From: Apodospora peruviana
Taxonomy: Eukaryota; Ascomycota; Sordariomycetes; Sordariales; Lasiosphaeriaceae
Direction of reading: 5' to 3'
Assembly (NCBI GenBank): GCA_033439685.1
Contig: JAUEDM010000006.1
Span: 248,001-312,000, forward strand
DNA length: 64,000 bases
Notes under the pieces: model-generated
What the model was told of the DNA's origin: nothing
Seen by the model: the letters and a program-made list of their open reading frames with translations, nothing else
Databases searched by the model: none
In this document: piece after piece, positions 46,009 through 58,586 of the stretch
Numbering within the stretch: position 1 is the stretch's first letter
How the letters are laid out: the number at the start of each line of letters is the position of its first letter
Position numbers and translations under genes: made by a program

Positions 46009-47275
46009 TTGACGTCCGGCAGCGATGATGTCGGATGTCGTTTTCTTGGGCTATTCTTCCTGATGATCACGGTTTTGGTGTATATAGCGTTCTTCTTATC
46101 CTCTTGGGGATTGGGTTTTATGATGATGAAAAGGCACGATGTTTAGTTCTTCGCCGGGAATGAAGACCTACGCTTGCCTATCGGGAGCGAAACGGACGAT
46201 GAGATGATGTTTTATAGTACCCTCTGGGTTGGGTTGGAATCAGGTTGGGCTTTTGATGAGGCTTTGGTGTTTTGGACGGGAATGACCCATCGATAGGTAT
46301 ATAGATAAGTAGGATTACAGAGTATCTATAGTCAGTAAGCATTACCTGCAAATGGGATTTTATTCGAGGTGTTGTTGATGGTTAAGGGAATAATACTGCC
46401 AACCATTGGTTACCTGTAATTACAGTTAACAGTTGGTGAAGATACGGCCAATTCATCGTTTTAATTGCAGCGTGAAAGTCAACCTTCCAGTTGCAGCTCA
46501 GAACAGTTGCATTTATTAATAGCATTTTGAATCTTGGTTGGATGGCAGGATGTATTCCGTGGCAGGCAAAACAGATTCAATGATGGGTGCTGTGATTGGT
46601 TCCAGCGGCTTGGGGACCTGATCATCAGGGCACCGGATCGGCCCTTTGGTTGGTGTTTGGCCCGATATGAAGAAATTTAATTATTTGCAGCGATCCGGGG
46701 GACTTGGCTTGCGAAAGGGCCGTTGACATCATTCATTTGAAGGGTCCGTCTCGCACTTTTTTCCCCTTCCTTGTTTTTCTTTATACTTGCGACTCAATAC
46801 GGAATAAGTGCTTATGATCAATCCGGTATTATATTGTTGGATCTGAACGCCCGTGTATTGTACGGTATTTTACACCATAAACGCAATCGAGATACGAGCG
46901 GCGAGTTCCTTGGACTTCGAGTTCGGCTACGTACAGGTTCACTTCCTTGTTTCTTGTCCGGTCGCGCTCTTGCTGGCAACATCTTGCATTTCGTTCGCGT
47001 TTCTCCTTTCTCCATCCAGGAGGATTACAAACCGAGAACCACACCGTACGGGACTCGCTCGGTGCTACGGAGACCGCCCGGGGTTAACTTGGCCAACGAA
47101 TAAGGGTACTGAGACCGACGACGACGCATCGTCACCTCACCTCACCTCATCAAACACGCGACTTTGGTCAACTCGACTCCATTTTTCCCGGTTCACGACG
47201 ATAAGCACTGATCAACTGAACGTAAACTCACCAAGTCTCATTATTTCCGCTTCTTTCTGAGAGCATCTGATCAAA
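46009..47275. other. intergenic region
   Basis: About 1.27 kb between two plus-strand genes. AT-rich, no gene. Confidence 0.5.
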
Positions 47276-48206
47276 ATGACGGTGGGACTGGTCAACAACT
47301 GGTACCCGCTCTCGCGGGACAACTACAATATAGTCCTGAGCATATGGAAATGGTTTCCAGTTGTACGTTCCGGCACCTTTCCGTCTAATCCATATACCAT
47401 CTCACTGACACTATTTCCAGGCCGCACAACTCCAATGGGTGACCTCATGGTACGGAATGGGCAAGACCTCAACCGCGTCGCGCTTCAACCTGCCAGGCCG
47501 AATCGGCTGGTTCACGATGGAAGCCCCCGGCTTTTTCTCTCTCCTCTACACCATGAACACCCTCCCAAACCAAAACGGCATCTCGTCCCTCCCCTGGCAG
47601 AATAAAGTCCTCGGCGCCCTGTTCGTGATCCACTACAGCTACCGCGCCATCCTGTTTCCCATCATCCAACCATCCATGGCGCCGTTGCACATCCTGATCT
47701 GGCTCTTTGCCCTCTGCTTTCAAGTCATCAACGGATCTTGCATCGGCGCTTGGTTGGGTGCGTACGGACCCACCACGCCTGCACAATGGGACGCCACCGT
47801 TCCGGTCTGGCAGTTCAGCTTCGGGATAGCATTGTTCTACGTTGGTCTCGCCGCAAACTATTATCACGACGACGAGCTGCGTGAGATTAGAAGACGCGAG
47901 ATGGCAAGGCAGGAACGTGTGGCCAAGCAGAGCGGACAACCACCCAAAACGATCGACAAGCACTACGAGATTCCCCAGGCGGGTCTGTTCAAGATCATGC
48001 TGTACCCGCATTACTTTGTCGAGTGGATCGAGTGGCTGGGCTTCTACATGGCGGCTGGCTGGGGGTGCTTGCCTGCGAGGTGCTTTCTGCTGAACGAGGT
48101 GACTTCGATGCTGCCGCGCGCTGTGAATGGGAAGAAGTGGTATGTGGACAAGTTTGGGGAGGAGAAGATCAAGAAGAAGTGGGCTGCTATTCCTGGTGTG
48201 TGGTGA
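47276..48206 (+). CDS. Steroid 5-alpha-reductase (SRD5A)-family membrane protein
   Basis: Exons 47276-47362 and 47421-48206 give 290 aa. Multiple hydrophobic segments and family blocks are present: GWFTMEAPGFFSLLY, LFVIHYSYRAILFP, GIALFYVGLAANYYHD and the C-terminal PHYFVEWIEWLGF, which corresponds to the nucleotide-binding signature near the end of SRD5A1-type enzymes. The intron (47363-47420) splices KWFPV to AAQLQWV. Such ER enzymes reduce enone double bonds in steroids or long-chain enoyl groups; fungi use relatives in lipid metabolism. The precise substrate is unknown. An inserted charged loop (EIRRREMARQERVAKQSG) is longer than in animal enzymes. Confidence 0.87.
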
Positions 48207-48901
48207 ATACACTAGTGACTATCAGGTGGTGCCAATTCGTGTGTGTACGTATTGTGGAGGGCTGACTCGGGAAGTTGTTGGTGAGAACCGTGATGAACAT
48301 GAGAGTGAGGTCAAGTTGTCGCGAAAAGGGGTAAACAGTCTTGAAACGGAGTTAACCAGTGAGGTGCGTGCTGGTTGTTAATAGACAAGAATATAGTAAT
48401 GAACGAGATTATTCCTCGCATGTAATAACAGTGCTGAGGATCACCAAAGGGAGGAAGACGTGCCGTCCGGGATCAACGACATCTCAAGAACTCACCGTAC
48501 CAGGTTCGACATGTATCAGATTTAGCTTTTTTATTTATGTTCTGTCATACAGGCAAAACATACTAAGCAAGACAAAACAAAAGAAACACAAGAAACAAAT
48601 CGCTATGGCGGAGGCACAGACACCTCCGACAACTACCAACAAGAAAATTAAATGAAACAAAAGCCCGACAACATCACAACGCCATTCCAATGCCCTTTTT
48701 GGTGGTGTTAATCTGGCATGTGAGAGGGGACCTTGCAAAGAGGGGAATTTGGGATCATCCTGAAAATTACGCCTTCCCCAAAATATACCCTCCAACCCAT
48801 AATACCAAATTCGCTGTGCTTGTACGCTGCTGCTACTCCCGCCGGCAGTGCTGCTACTATAGTGGTTTGTTGATTAACATCGGGATCAACTAGGTAGATG
48901 T
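48207..48901. other. intergenic region between convergent genes
   Basis: Holds the 3' flanks of the reductase gene (plus) and YME1 (minus). No gene is seen. Confidence 0.5.
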
Positions 48902-51703
48902 CTAATTCCTCCCCTGCCTTTCGTCATCCTTTCTACTAGTCGCAGCCGCGGGCGGGGGCGGCGCGGGCGGAGGGCTCCCGGATCCTCCATCACCACCACC
49001 GGGTGGAGCATTACCTGGAATGGGCGGCAGCGGATAACCCGGCTCACCTTCGGCGCCGGCTGGTTTGGGCACCGTCATGGGGCCAGGCGGCACCGAGATA
49101 CGATCCGGCAGCTTCTCGCCCCTCAGCACCTTCTCCACCTCTGACTTGTCAAGCGTCTCGTATTCGACGAGCGCCATCGCCAAGAGATCGAGCTCCTTTC
49201 TTTTTGAAACGAGTAGTGTCCGCGCACGTTCGTACCCCTCGTCAAGGACTCGCTTGACCTCGGACTCGACCATCGCGCGCGTCTCTGAGCTTAGTTGGTT
49301 ATACTTGCGCAGGTACTCGACAGGACCCAGCTTCTCCGACATGCCAAGCTGAGCCACCATCGACCATGCGGTCTGCGTGGCTACATCAAGATCCTAAGGT
49401 TTGGCGAGTCAGTATCTCAAGGGAACGCAAGGTGGGAAAAGGAGTATGCTTACGTTGCTGACGCCGCTCGTGACCAGTTCATTTCCATACACAATCTCCT
49501 CAGCAACCTTGCCGCCCATGGCGCGATCTATGTGTCCCATATAATCTTTCACCGTGTACGAGTGTTTGTCCATCTCTGGTAGGTAGGCGGTGTGGCCCAG
49601 TGTCTGGCCACGGGGCAGGACGGTGACTTTGTAGAGGTCGTTCGGGGTATCTTTGGCGTAGTAGGCGACCAGAGCATGGCCAGCCTCATGATAGGCAGTC
49701 ATCTCTTTTTCTTTGGGTGTAATGACCATGCTCTTTCGCTCCGTACCCATGATGACCTTGTCCTTGGCCCACTCAAAATCCTTTTGCGAGACAGCGCGAG
49801 CCTTGAGCTTGCTGGCATGCACGGCGGCCTGGTTGACAATGTTCTCGAGCTCGGCGCCGGAAAGTCCAGGGGTCCTGGATGCAATGGCCTCGAGGTTTAC
49901 GTCGGCTGCAGCCTTGATTCTCTTGGCATGATGCTTCAAGATCTCAATGCGGCCGCGAACGTCAGGCAGAGTGACTGCAACATGGCGATCGAAACGGCCA
50001 GGGCGAGTAAGGGCCTTGTCCAGGGATTCGGGGAAGTTGGTGGCAGCAATAAAGATAACACCGCTGTTTTGATCGAAGCCATCCAATTCAGTGAGAAGCT
50101 GGTTGAGTGTCTGGCGGACGTACGTCGCATCCCTGGAATTTCGCTTGCCTCCTATGGCATCCAGTTCATCGATGAACACAATGGACGGGGACTTGGCCTT
50201 TGCTTGCGAAAACAGTTCACGAACGCGCTGAGCACCGACACCGACATAGACCTCCTCAAACTCGCTGCCAGACATGTAGAAGAAGGGAACGCCGGCTTCT
50301 CCCGCCACGGCTCGCGCGAGCAGAGTTTTTCCGGTGCCAGGGGGGCCGACAAGCAAGACGCCCTTGGGCATCTTTCCACCGAGATTGGAGAACTTTTCGG
50401 GGTTGCGCAAGAAGTCAACCAGCTCCTGCAGCTCCTCCTTGGCCTCGTCGCAGCCGTAGACATCGCTGAAACGGGTCTTTTGATGCTCAGCCTTGGCCTC
50501 AGTATTTTGAACGCCTCGAGAGCCAGGGCGCCTGACAAGGTTGATACCCTCGAGGACCATGGAAACGACAACCAGACTGAGATAGGTGACAAGTCCGAAC
50601 CACAGGAAAAATTTGATCCAGCGCAGGAGGGAGCTCCATCCGGTCTCGTCGACAACAACATGGATACGGCCTGCCTTACCACCCGCCGACACAGCCATGT
50701 TACCGCCATGATGATTGGCAGCAGCAGCCGTCGCGGCGATATGTGCCTGGCTTGGAGTAAGCCCGCCAGAATGGAGACTAGAAGAGTTGACCTGTCCAGA
50801 TACGCCGCCGGCTGAGCCGTTGAGAGTCGAGAGCGCTTTTTGGTAGGCTTCGTCCGCCACTTCATTGGTGGCAAAGCGTCCTGCAGGAAGGAAAGTTAGT
50901 TAAGATGCGCACACAATATGCCAGGGAATTTCAGAGTCGCTGCTGCCCAATCGCTTACCAGATTGATACCGTTCGACAACCAGAGCGGGCATGTTGGCCT
51001 TGAGGAGAAGCTGATAGAACAAAGCCTGCGCCGTCGCGCTGCCTGGATTCCGGTTTGCGGCGGCCTCACGGTTAGCGAGGATGCTGCGAGGGACGCCGCC
51101 GGACATGAAGCTGCGAGATTGAAGGTAGACACGAGAAACGGGCACCGCCCAGCAAAGAGGTTGGATGCGACGAGGTTGGTAGGCAGCGCTGCTCATAGCG
51201 CGAAGGCCGACGAGGCCTAACGGCCGCGACGGCGCCGGGAACGGACGACGGAAGAGGGGACTCGCCATGGCGAGCGACCGGGTAGACATGTTCGATATTT
51301 CTGACACGATATTTGTAGGTCTTATGTCTGCCAAACTGCGGTTGAACGATGGGAGGACTTCGTCTCTCAAGAAGTCAGGGAGTTCGGCCTTCACTGCCGC
51401 AGGACCAGGGGGTGGTTGCTGCTTAGAAATGGATGCTTCGAGTGAGGTTGGGATGGAAGAAGAGGTTGTGACATCAGACCGCCTGGCGCGCTGTGTCTTG
51501 GAGCTCGGGATGGAAGTCGGACCTCTCCATGGGACCAGGAGGGTATTCGCGATGGATGGCCACAATTCGGCAGTCGCAGCTGCGACAGTCTAGAGAAAGG
51601 GAGGGAGAGGTTAGTTCTAACTTCTCACATTGCGTAATCGCTCATTATGTTGAGGGGCGGACAATGTTCAGCTTACTGGCAGCCCACTAGATTGAAAAGC
51701 CAT
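48902..51703 (-). CDS. YME1: Mitochondrial i-AAA protease Yme1 (FtsH family)
   Basis: Minus-strand exons 51703-51677, 51589-50959, 50880-49454 and 49393-48902 give 858 aa. The first exon encodes only nine residues (MAFQSSGLP). Yme1 is an ATP-dependent zinc metalloprotease of the inner mitochondrial membrane, acting in the intermembrane space on unassembled proteins. The N-terminal 230 residues include a basic, Ser-rich presequence. One TM lies before the AAA domain (FFLWFGLVTYLSLVVVSMVL). Walker A is GPPGTGKT (398-405), Walker B FIDELDAIG, the second region of homology includes TRPGRFDRH, and the zinc site is HEAGH at about 617-621. The C-terminal tail is Pro/Gly-rich. All splice junctions restore conserved sequence (SGVSN to DLDVATQTAW; YQSG to RFATNEVAD). 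Divergent from ORC6. Confidence 0.95.
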
Positions 51704-52445
51704 GCTTGTTCCCGCTTTCTGGCGTCTAGCGAGACGACGAAAATGCGGTTTTAGAAACCAACCAGACGGCAACGTTGGAGGGAAACTTAAACTTCAACCC
51801 GCGTGGTGCAACGGACAAATCGTCGAGGTGGCTTGCCGCTGACTCCCGTCCGCCGCACTGACCACTCGTGGGCAAGCTCGGAGCAGCTTCCAAGTGGCAA
51901 GTCCCCAGTTTATCTCTTGCTCCCGATGCACGTGCCCTCCAGTTCTGGGCGGGTCGGTAGCTCTCCATTCTCCAGCTGTTTAGCACTGCCAGGCAGGTGT
52001 CTGGCAACTGAGCCTGTGTCAGGGTCCGATATCAACTGTAATAAGAAAGTCAAGTTAAGCTCAACCACAACCGTTCCAGATAGAGGATTCCAAAAAGTTC
52101 TAACGCGGTGGGTAAAGCTTGCGGAGACAAGTAGCAATAATAAACAAGTACGCATGCCAATAACCGTATGTCCACTTGGTCTTGGTGCGTGACCGTTGAA
52201 CTCCACAAGTCGAAGCTGCCAATGTACCACGTGACTGGGCGTCTCTCTCTGTCCAGCCGACGCCAGCGTCGCGTCCATCCGTTTTTGCAGCTTCCGGTTC
52301 ATCAAGACGACCTAACTTTAATTCACTTGACCACCCTTTTTTACCCCAAATCAAATCACACATTTGCCCCTATTGACATATGAGAAGAACACATTAACCC
52401 AGATCCAGACTATCCAACGCAGTATCTTGATTCTTTTTTTTTGAA
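51704..52445. other. divergent promoter of YME1 and ORC6
   Basis: 742 bp between the two start codons. It should carry promoters for both genes. No coding sequence or clear conserved element was identified. Confidence 0.5.
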
Positions 52446-53672
52446 ATGAACCGGTCAATCGAGCAAGCGCTCTTGTCGCTGCTGCCGACTCACAACTCAA
52501 CACTCCCACAGCCTCTCACAGAGTTGGCAAGTTCTCTCCTCGCCCAATCACGGCACCGTGCAAGCGCGTTGAAGGCCGAGGAGGAAATAGCCCGGCCATA
52601 TGCTTGCGCTCACATGGCCTGCGACAGACTGAAAATCGCCCTCAACCTCCCACCAATAGACCTGCGGCCGCCCATCCCGCCGCGCATCTACAAGCGGTTG
52701 TACAACCATCTCGAAAAGATCATGCCAGCTTCAACGTCAACACCATCTCGCGCAACACCTGGTGGTGGTCGCAAGACGCCCAGCACAAAGCTCCGGCTCA
52801 ATGATGAGCTGGCCAGCTCCCCTGCAGCCAGAAAGGCAGCATCTCGCGTCACCCCAAGCAAAGAGAAGTCGCTGGCCCAGTTCCGGGGAACCCCTGCTGC
52901 TGCTGCACCGACCTCAACAAAGAAGTCGTCGTCCGCCGCGTCTGATGCACTTCCTCCCTGGATGAGACCCACCCTCCGCTTCATCTGCAAGGAACTGGGC
53001 AGCACACGCATCGGGCCCGTGGTCATGTCTGCCGTGGAGTCGGTCGTGGCCCCGCGCGGCACCGTGACGGACGACAAGTGGATCCGGAGCAACCTCGTGG
53101 CACTACTCGGCGCCATGTATCTGTACGTCTGGCGCGCCGTCACCTGGCCCGGGCAGGACCTTCACGAGGCGCGGTACATCCAGTTCCGCAAGGATCTTGT
53201 CGCTGTGCTCCAGAAAGCACGTGAGGTTGTGACGATCAAGTCTCTTGGTGCCGCTTCTTCTGACTCATCGCCGTCGAAGCGACGACAGAAAGTAGTTCAA
53301 GACGAGGAGGATGCGTGGGAAGGTTGGCACACTGTTCGCGCCAAGGACCTCGACAGTGCTGCGGTGCACATCCACCGCCATGGCTGGCTTGAGCTTGATT
53401 GGGCCAAGGGTATCGACGACCTAATAAATCAGACAGCCGCCAGTGACGGTGGGGAAGGAGGCGACGATGTTGACGAGGGTGAACAAGCTCCGCTCCAGAT
53501 CAGAAAAGCGGACACAATGTTCCAGGAGCGGTACGATTACCTGAGTGAAGGCAGGAGGGCCGACTATGCGGTCTGGAAGGAGGGGATCCTGAAACGAATC
53601 AAGGAGCTGGAGCGAGACACGCCGCCGCCGAATCATGATGCAATGGAGATTGATGGTGATGATAGCTTATGA
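52446..53672 (+). CDS. ORC6: Origin recognition complex subunit 6
   Basis: Single exon, 408 aa. The N-terminal block (SIEQALLSLLPTHNSTLP, then ARPYACAHMACDRLKIALNLP, PPIPPRIYKRLYNHLEKIM) is the first cyclin-like (TFIIB-like) domain of Orc6. A second, more divergent helical domain follows (WMRPTLRFICKELGS ... VSNLVALLGAMYLYVWRAVTWPG-like region at about 175-240). Orc6 joins ORC1-5 at replication origins and helps load MCM. The linker holds several S/T-P sites, including full CDK consensus sites TPSR (near 98), TPSK (near 137) and SPSK (near 278), matching cell-cycle control of Orc6 in yeast. The C-terminal helix (RADYAVWKEGILKRIKELE) fits the conserved Orc3-binding tail. Convergent with the next gene: only 79 bp separate the stop codons. 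Confidence 0.92.
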   Translation: MNRSIEQALLSLLPTHNSTLPQPLTELASSLLAQSRHRASALKAEEEIARPYACAHMACDRLKIALNLPPIDLRPPIPPRIYKRLYNHLEKIMPASTSTPSRATPGGGRKTPSTKLRLNDELASSPAARKAASRVTPSKEKSLAQFRGTPAAAAPTSTKKSSSAASDALPPWMRPTLRFICKELGSTRIGPVVMSAVESVVAPRGTVTDDKWIRSNLVALLGAMYLYVWRAVTWPGQDLHEARYIQFRKDLVAVLQKAREVVTIKSLGAASSDSSPSKRRQKVVQDEEDAWEGWHTVRAKDLDSAAVHIHRHGWLELDWAKGIDDLINQTAASDGGEGGDDVDEGEQAPLQIRKADTMFQERYDYLSEGRRADYAVWKEGILKRIKELERDTPPPNHDAMEIDGDDSL

Positions 53673-53751
53673 TTACGCTTGTCTAACTATATTCTATCAA
53701 CAAGACTCAACAACCTCGTCTCTTTACACGCTTCTCATTTCCAGCGCGTGA

Positions 53752-54857
53752 TTACGCGCCATGCGTCTTCAAGCTCTTAACGGTATCCCCAATCGACTTG
53801 TCCAACGGAATCCAGTCAATGCCCAGCAACTTGGTCGTCGCATCGTTGTTGAACCTGAACCGCTGATCCTCGGCAGGCAGCTCGCCGCCGGCGTCTGCGC
53901 TTTCGGCTGGCAGCTTGTCGGCGTATTCGGGGAAATCCCTCCGCACGACCCGCGCGATCTCTGCGTTGCTGAACAAGCCCGCCGTGGCAAACAGCCGCTT
54001 GCCTGATGCTTCGGGGATCTCGAGGCCCGCCTTGACGTGGGCGGTCGCCACGTCGCGCACGTCCACCCACAGGATGCCGCCCCCCGTCGACGCGATGCCC
54101 TCCTTCCATTTGCCTTGCAGAAGATCGACGAGCCGCTCGTTGCTGGTGTTGATACTCTGCAGCCCGCCGGCGAGGTTGTGGACGACTGGACCAAAAACCA
54201 TGGGCGGGTTGACCGTGACGATGTCGAACTTGGCGTTGTTGCTCTTGTCGGTGACAAAGTCCCACGCGGCCTTCTCGGCGAGCGTCTTGGACGCGCGGTA
54301 GGCGGTCGCCGGGCTGCGGTGGATGTCGTCGATGGTCACGGGGTTCCAGGAGGTTTCCGAGAAGGTGGTGGACGGGTCGGTGAACTTGGCCTCGTCGAGG
54401 ATGGCGGCGAAGGACGAGGTGATGACGACGCGTTTCACGGTGGGGGCGGAACGGGCGATGGCGCGCAGGATGGCCGTCGTGCCGATCACCGCCGGGTCGA
54501 TGAGTTCCTTGGGGTCCTTGAACTTGAAGTGGAATGGCGACGCGGTGTGCAGGACCACTTCAAGGTTCGGGGTGTTCGCGACGACCAAGTCAAAGGCGTC
54601 GGGCTTGGCGATGTCAGGCACGATGGCTACGACGAGGTCGCCTGAGCTGGTCTGCGAGGGGTAGGCTTCGCGGATGTGCTGGGCCTTGTCCTCGGACCGC
54701 ACGGTGGTGACGACGCTGTGGCCCTTGGCCAGCAGCTGGTCGAGGATGTGGGCCGCGATGAAGCCGGAGCCGCCTTGGTGATCTCGGTCAGTGTCTGGTA
54801 CTTCTTATGTTTGGAGAGGGTAAAAGGTAACTTACCTGTCAAGAGAACTTTAGTCAT
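53752..54857 (-). CDS. Extended SDR: Gre2 / dihydroflavonol-reductase-like oxidoreductase
   Basis: Minus-strand exons 54857-54836 and 54773-53752 give 347 aa. The tiny first exon (MTKVLLTG) carries the start of the NADP-binding glycine motif, completed by exon 2 (GSGFIAAHILDQLL), giving TGGSGFIA. Further marks are VVTTVRSEDKA (cofactor 2'-phosphate region), LHTASPFHF, ITSSFAAI and the catalytic YRASK. The family reduces aldehydes and ketones such as methylglyoxal, or 4-keto groups; the substrate is unknown. No signal peptide, so probably cytosolic. Confidence 0.9.
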
Positions 54858-55512
54858 TTTGCTTTGATATTATGATAATAATGCGTGGGCTGTTGGTGTT
54901 ATTGATCTCACTGATTTTGATCTCACTGATATTTGAACCTGAAAAGTCTCGAGCCCCTTTATATCTCTATTTTACTTGCTAGAGTCCGGTCCTCGCGATT
55001 TATGGCCCCGCGGCGACCGTCTTGCCCCGCCTTTCGTATGTGGAGTACGATAGAAAACGTCATATACGCTCGGAATGGCCCAAACGGCATTAGCCGAACC
55101 GGGCGACGTGCCATTCGACGATGCCAGATCGGCTTATCGCCGAAACTTTGACGTGGGATCCCGGGTCCCTGAATCGGCAATAGCTACCGGACTGCTGCCC
55201 GGATGGAGATAGGTACCTATATTGAGATGTAAATACCGGATGACCCCCCCGTAAACTGAAGTGCCCGATCATGCAAGTCTAGCTATCGCCGCTCGGCCTT
55301 TGGAGTTCATGGTAAAAAAATACAGATAATTGTGGGATGGTATTATTAATACCTCCGTAGTGATGGTCAATTTTCAACTAAGTCAGCCTAAGTAGGTAGA
55401 GCACTACAGTACCTTACCTTGATACAATCTTGTTTTCAATTTGAATCAGTTCCATTGAATCAACACTCTGTCCCGTCCCCAACAACTTGTTCACCACTCA
55501 CTTCCATCTCTA
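54858..55512. other. intergenic region
   Basis: Promoter of the extended SDR and 3' flank of the DUF1996 gene. AT-rich near 55,300-55,450. No gene. Confidence 0.5.
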
Positions 55513-56857
55513 TTACATGCCGGGAAGCTTGTCGAGCCCTATATCATGCAGCACATTAGAATGGGAACCGAAACGACCAATGACTGGACAGGAACGCAAG
55601 ACTTACATCCGTCATTGTTCTCCTTGACGACAGTCTTGACGGTGCAGGCATTCGCCTTGTTAAAGTTTTGCGACTTGAGCTGCTTGCAGTTGGTGGCGAA
55701 GCAAGCATTGTCCATCGCCTTTTGCAAGACATCGCCTTTCCAGCCAAAGACGTAATCGCCGTGCTGACCGTATCCGGTTCTATTCTCATCAAGCTGTGTC
55801 AGTCACTGTCAAATACAAGCCCAGGTCTATGAGAAGTAATGAATCATCTTACGTATCACCATGACTGAGGACAAATGGCTGCGAGCCATCGGCGGGCCAG
55901 TCGGCCTTGTTGTTAAACTTGGAGGTATCCCATACAATCTCCAGATGGATCTGGGGAATCTTGACCGGGTGAGATGCGGGGCACTTTCCGCCCATGGAGG
56001 TGAACGATGCCGGTCCGTCGACGGGGTGGGCGACGTGATCGACGTGGTTCGGGCTGTCGAGGTGCTTGCCATCCCAGCAACTGATTGTGGTGTGTTAGTG
56101 TGAGGATAGTCCTTTTCTTGGACAGACAGACTTACATGGGGAAGATGACGCTGGATCGCCATCCACCGGGGCACGGCTTGGTTGGGAATCCCTCTGTATC
56201 ACGAACAGAATCGAAGCAGGGTGAGTTCACATTGCCCTGGAAGTTGGGTCCGTCGTAGCAGCGGAAGCAGCTCTGGGTCCTCCGGCCGAGGTTGGTCGGT
56301 GTGCGCCGCATGGCATCGCCCGAGAACATGCGGAACCCCTGAGAGCCGATGATATCAGCATTTGCAACTCCCCGCCCCTTGGAAGATCACTTACAGGCTT
56401 AAAGGCAGTCGTCTGGCCCTTTCCGGGTGAGCTGTAGTAGACGGTCATGCCGCCGTTGGCCGCGCCGATGGCGTCGTTGACCATGATTGGCACGCGCTTG
56501 TAGGTGCCGTTGCGGGCTTTGAAGTAGACGTTGGCGGTCCAGTAGTTGGAGAAGTCCTCCTCGAAGGTACAGCTGGTGCACTTGGCCAGGTTGGCGATAT
56601 CGGTCACCGGCATCGACGCGTTGAAGGCATCTCCTCCGATGATCTGATGGACGTGGGGCGAGGGGATCTTGCCGGGGTCGACGAGGCTAGAGAGCTGTTA
56701 GCCTTTCTTTTCTGCAGGTATTGCTGGGCTGGCGGATGACATACGGGTCGACGCGGTCGATGACAATGTTCGAGCAGCCGAAGCGTAGCATGGCACTACC
56801 GCCATTTTGGGCTTGCGCAACAGCAGTAAGGGCGAGAAGACCGAGCCAAGACGCCAT
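55513..56857 (-). CDS. Secreted DUF1996-domain protein
   Basis: Six minus-strand exons (56857-56745, 56686-56395, 56338-56136, 56080-55853, 55779-55607, 55538-55513) give 344 aa. A signal peptide is clear (MASWLGLLALTAVAQA). The DUF1996 hallmarks follow: RVDPLVDPGKIPSPHVHQ, the QIIGGDAFN block, SCTFEEDFSNYWTA, CWDGKHLDSPNHVDHVAHP and FVLSHGDTTGYGQHGDYVFGW. The final exon encodes only the typical WLDKLPGM terminus. Conserved Cys residues (KCTSC, SCFRC, NACFATNC) suggest disulfides. DUF1996 proteins are secreted and common in ascomycetes; their biochemical role is unsettled, sometimes linked to wall or glycan binding. No WSC domain is fused here. Confidence 0.92.
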
Positions 56858-58586
56858 GTTAGCGGGCAAGATCAAACGGCGAGATAAGTGGACTGTGGTA
56901 AGGGGAAAAGACAAAGCCCGCCTGAAAGGGGCTCCAGAGGGACGGACGCTGTTTATATCAGGTAGGTACCTAGGTAGCGGAGACATCCCCATATTCCCCA
57001 GACTTTCAGTTCGCCGCATGGGTATCACGGGGCCTGCGCATACCCAAACCGCGGGTCTGGGCGTATAAGTGCCGTTCCAATTAAGAGGCCATCATATCGT
57101 GGGGCCAATATGGCAACATTAGCCCGGCCTATCGGAGCCCAGTCTAGCAGTACCTTTCATGGACACAGTCATTCTGCCGTAGTATAACTCGTCTTGGCGG
57201 ACCGTCACTGAAGCTTGGCATCTGGCAATAGTAATATCGACGGCCCTGTTATGTGTATCGACGAGAAACGCCCATCGTTGTTTGGGTGCCAGCAGGTCTT
57301 GTGGCCGTGTAGGGCAAAGTGTTTCTCAGATGATCACTTTTGTCCGAGATGATACTTACTGTTGACCCTCCAGTTCGGCGTCCAGTTCAGAACGCCGTTT
57401 GCTACACCGCGATTACCCGGATCAGAACTGTTGGCATGTGGTGAACTGCAAGTACCTACCTACCTGAACCATACCTGCAGACCCTCTTACCATCAAGACC
57501 GCAGATTTCGCTTGTGAATAAGTTAGGACGCCAAGATCAACGGCTTCGGTTGCTCACCCGCCACTTGGCTTGGATGTGGCCAATGCCGCGCTGATGGCCT
57601 ATGTTCTGCCTCGCTGGAATTTCTCGAAGAGTCATCACACTTGGAAACTTCCGTTTGCAAGACTAAGTGGACGGCCGTTGCTTCAAGGTGCGAGTCCTCG
57701 GTGCCGCTCAGTCTTTACTAGTAAGCCATCTTGACTACCTGTCTGGATGAATAGGTGACTCTGAACTGCATCCTACCTGGGGACCGTCCATTCTCATTAT
57801 ATTTACATATTAGAACAGTTCAATATGGAGTGGACTATGTGAGTCAGGGGCAAGTTACGTACCTTGTAAATCACTCAAGCCGTTGCGAAACCAGCGAAAG
57901 TCAAGCACAGTCCTAAGTGCTGATATAGCAGTTTTGTTGGTCGTAAATTGTAATTGAATTGAAAAATCCAATCATAACCTCTAACCAAGCCATTCCCTTT
58001 TCAACTCGGATCAAATTTGACCAGAGTCCAGACCATGCTTTGGCCCAGAAGTAAACAATGGAATGCAGGCCATTGATTGACTCCTTTGAGCATAAGGTCC
58101 ATTCTTGGCGTGTTGAAGCTATTCACAACAAAGAGCTCAGGGTCCCTCCTGCCTTCTTGCCAGCCACCCTGCCGCCACAAAAGGACTCGGTCAATTCCAA
58201 TCGTCGTCGTAAAAACTCCCCAGACTTCTCCCAATTGCCACATTGTCAACATCATGGAATTTACCAACCATGCATCCATCAACCGTCGAGCATAACATAG
58301 TCCAACATTATAGCAAGGCATGCAAATGTCAAAACCGTCGTTACCTTCACTATTTTAGCTAATTCAGAGCATTCTTATTGATTGGGCCATAATGCCTGAG
58401 GCAATGATTCCCTGGGCAGAAAAACACCGACCACTGCGGCACTTCGGCTACGAGTGGGCGCAGCGCTTGGCACCTCCAGCTGAAGCTCACGCGACTTCCC
58501 TTCCCCTCTTCTCCTCTTCTTCACCAATTCATTGCACATCTCCCCGACCCGACAAGTCAACATCATGACATGATCTAGAATCTAAA
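56858..58586. other. intergenic region
   Basis: About 1.7 kb, no gene supported. It contains TAGGTAGG/CTACCTAC runs (56960-56978 and 57452-57464). It separates the core block from the recognition-type region. Confidence 0.5.

Noticed and set aside
49592..50815. 407-aa plus-strand open frame
   Set aside because: Shadow of the YME1 AAA/protease exon on the opposite strand.
53761..54645. plus-strand open frames of 81-202 aa
   Set aside because: Shadows of the minus-strand extended SDR exon.
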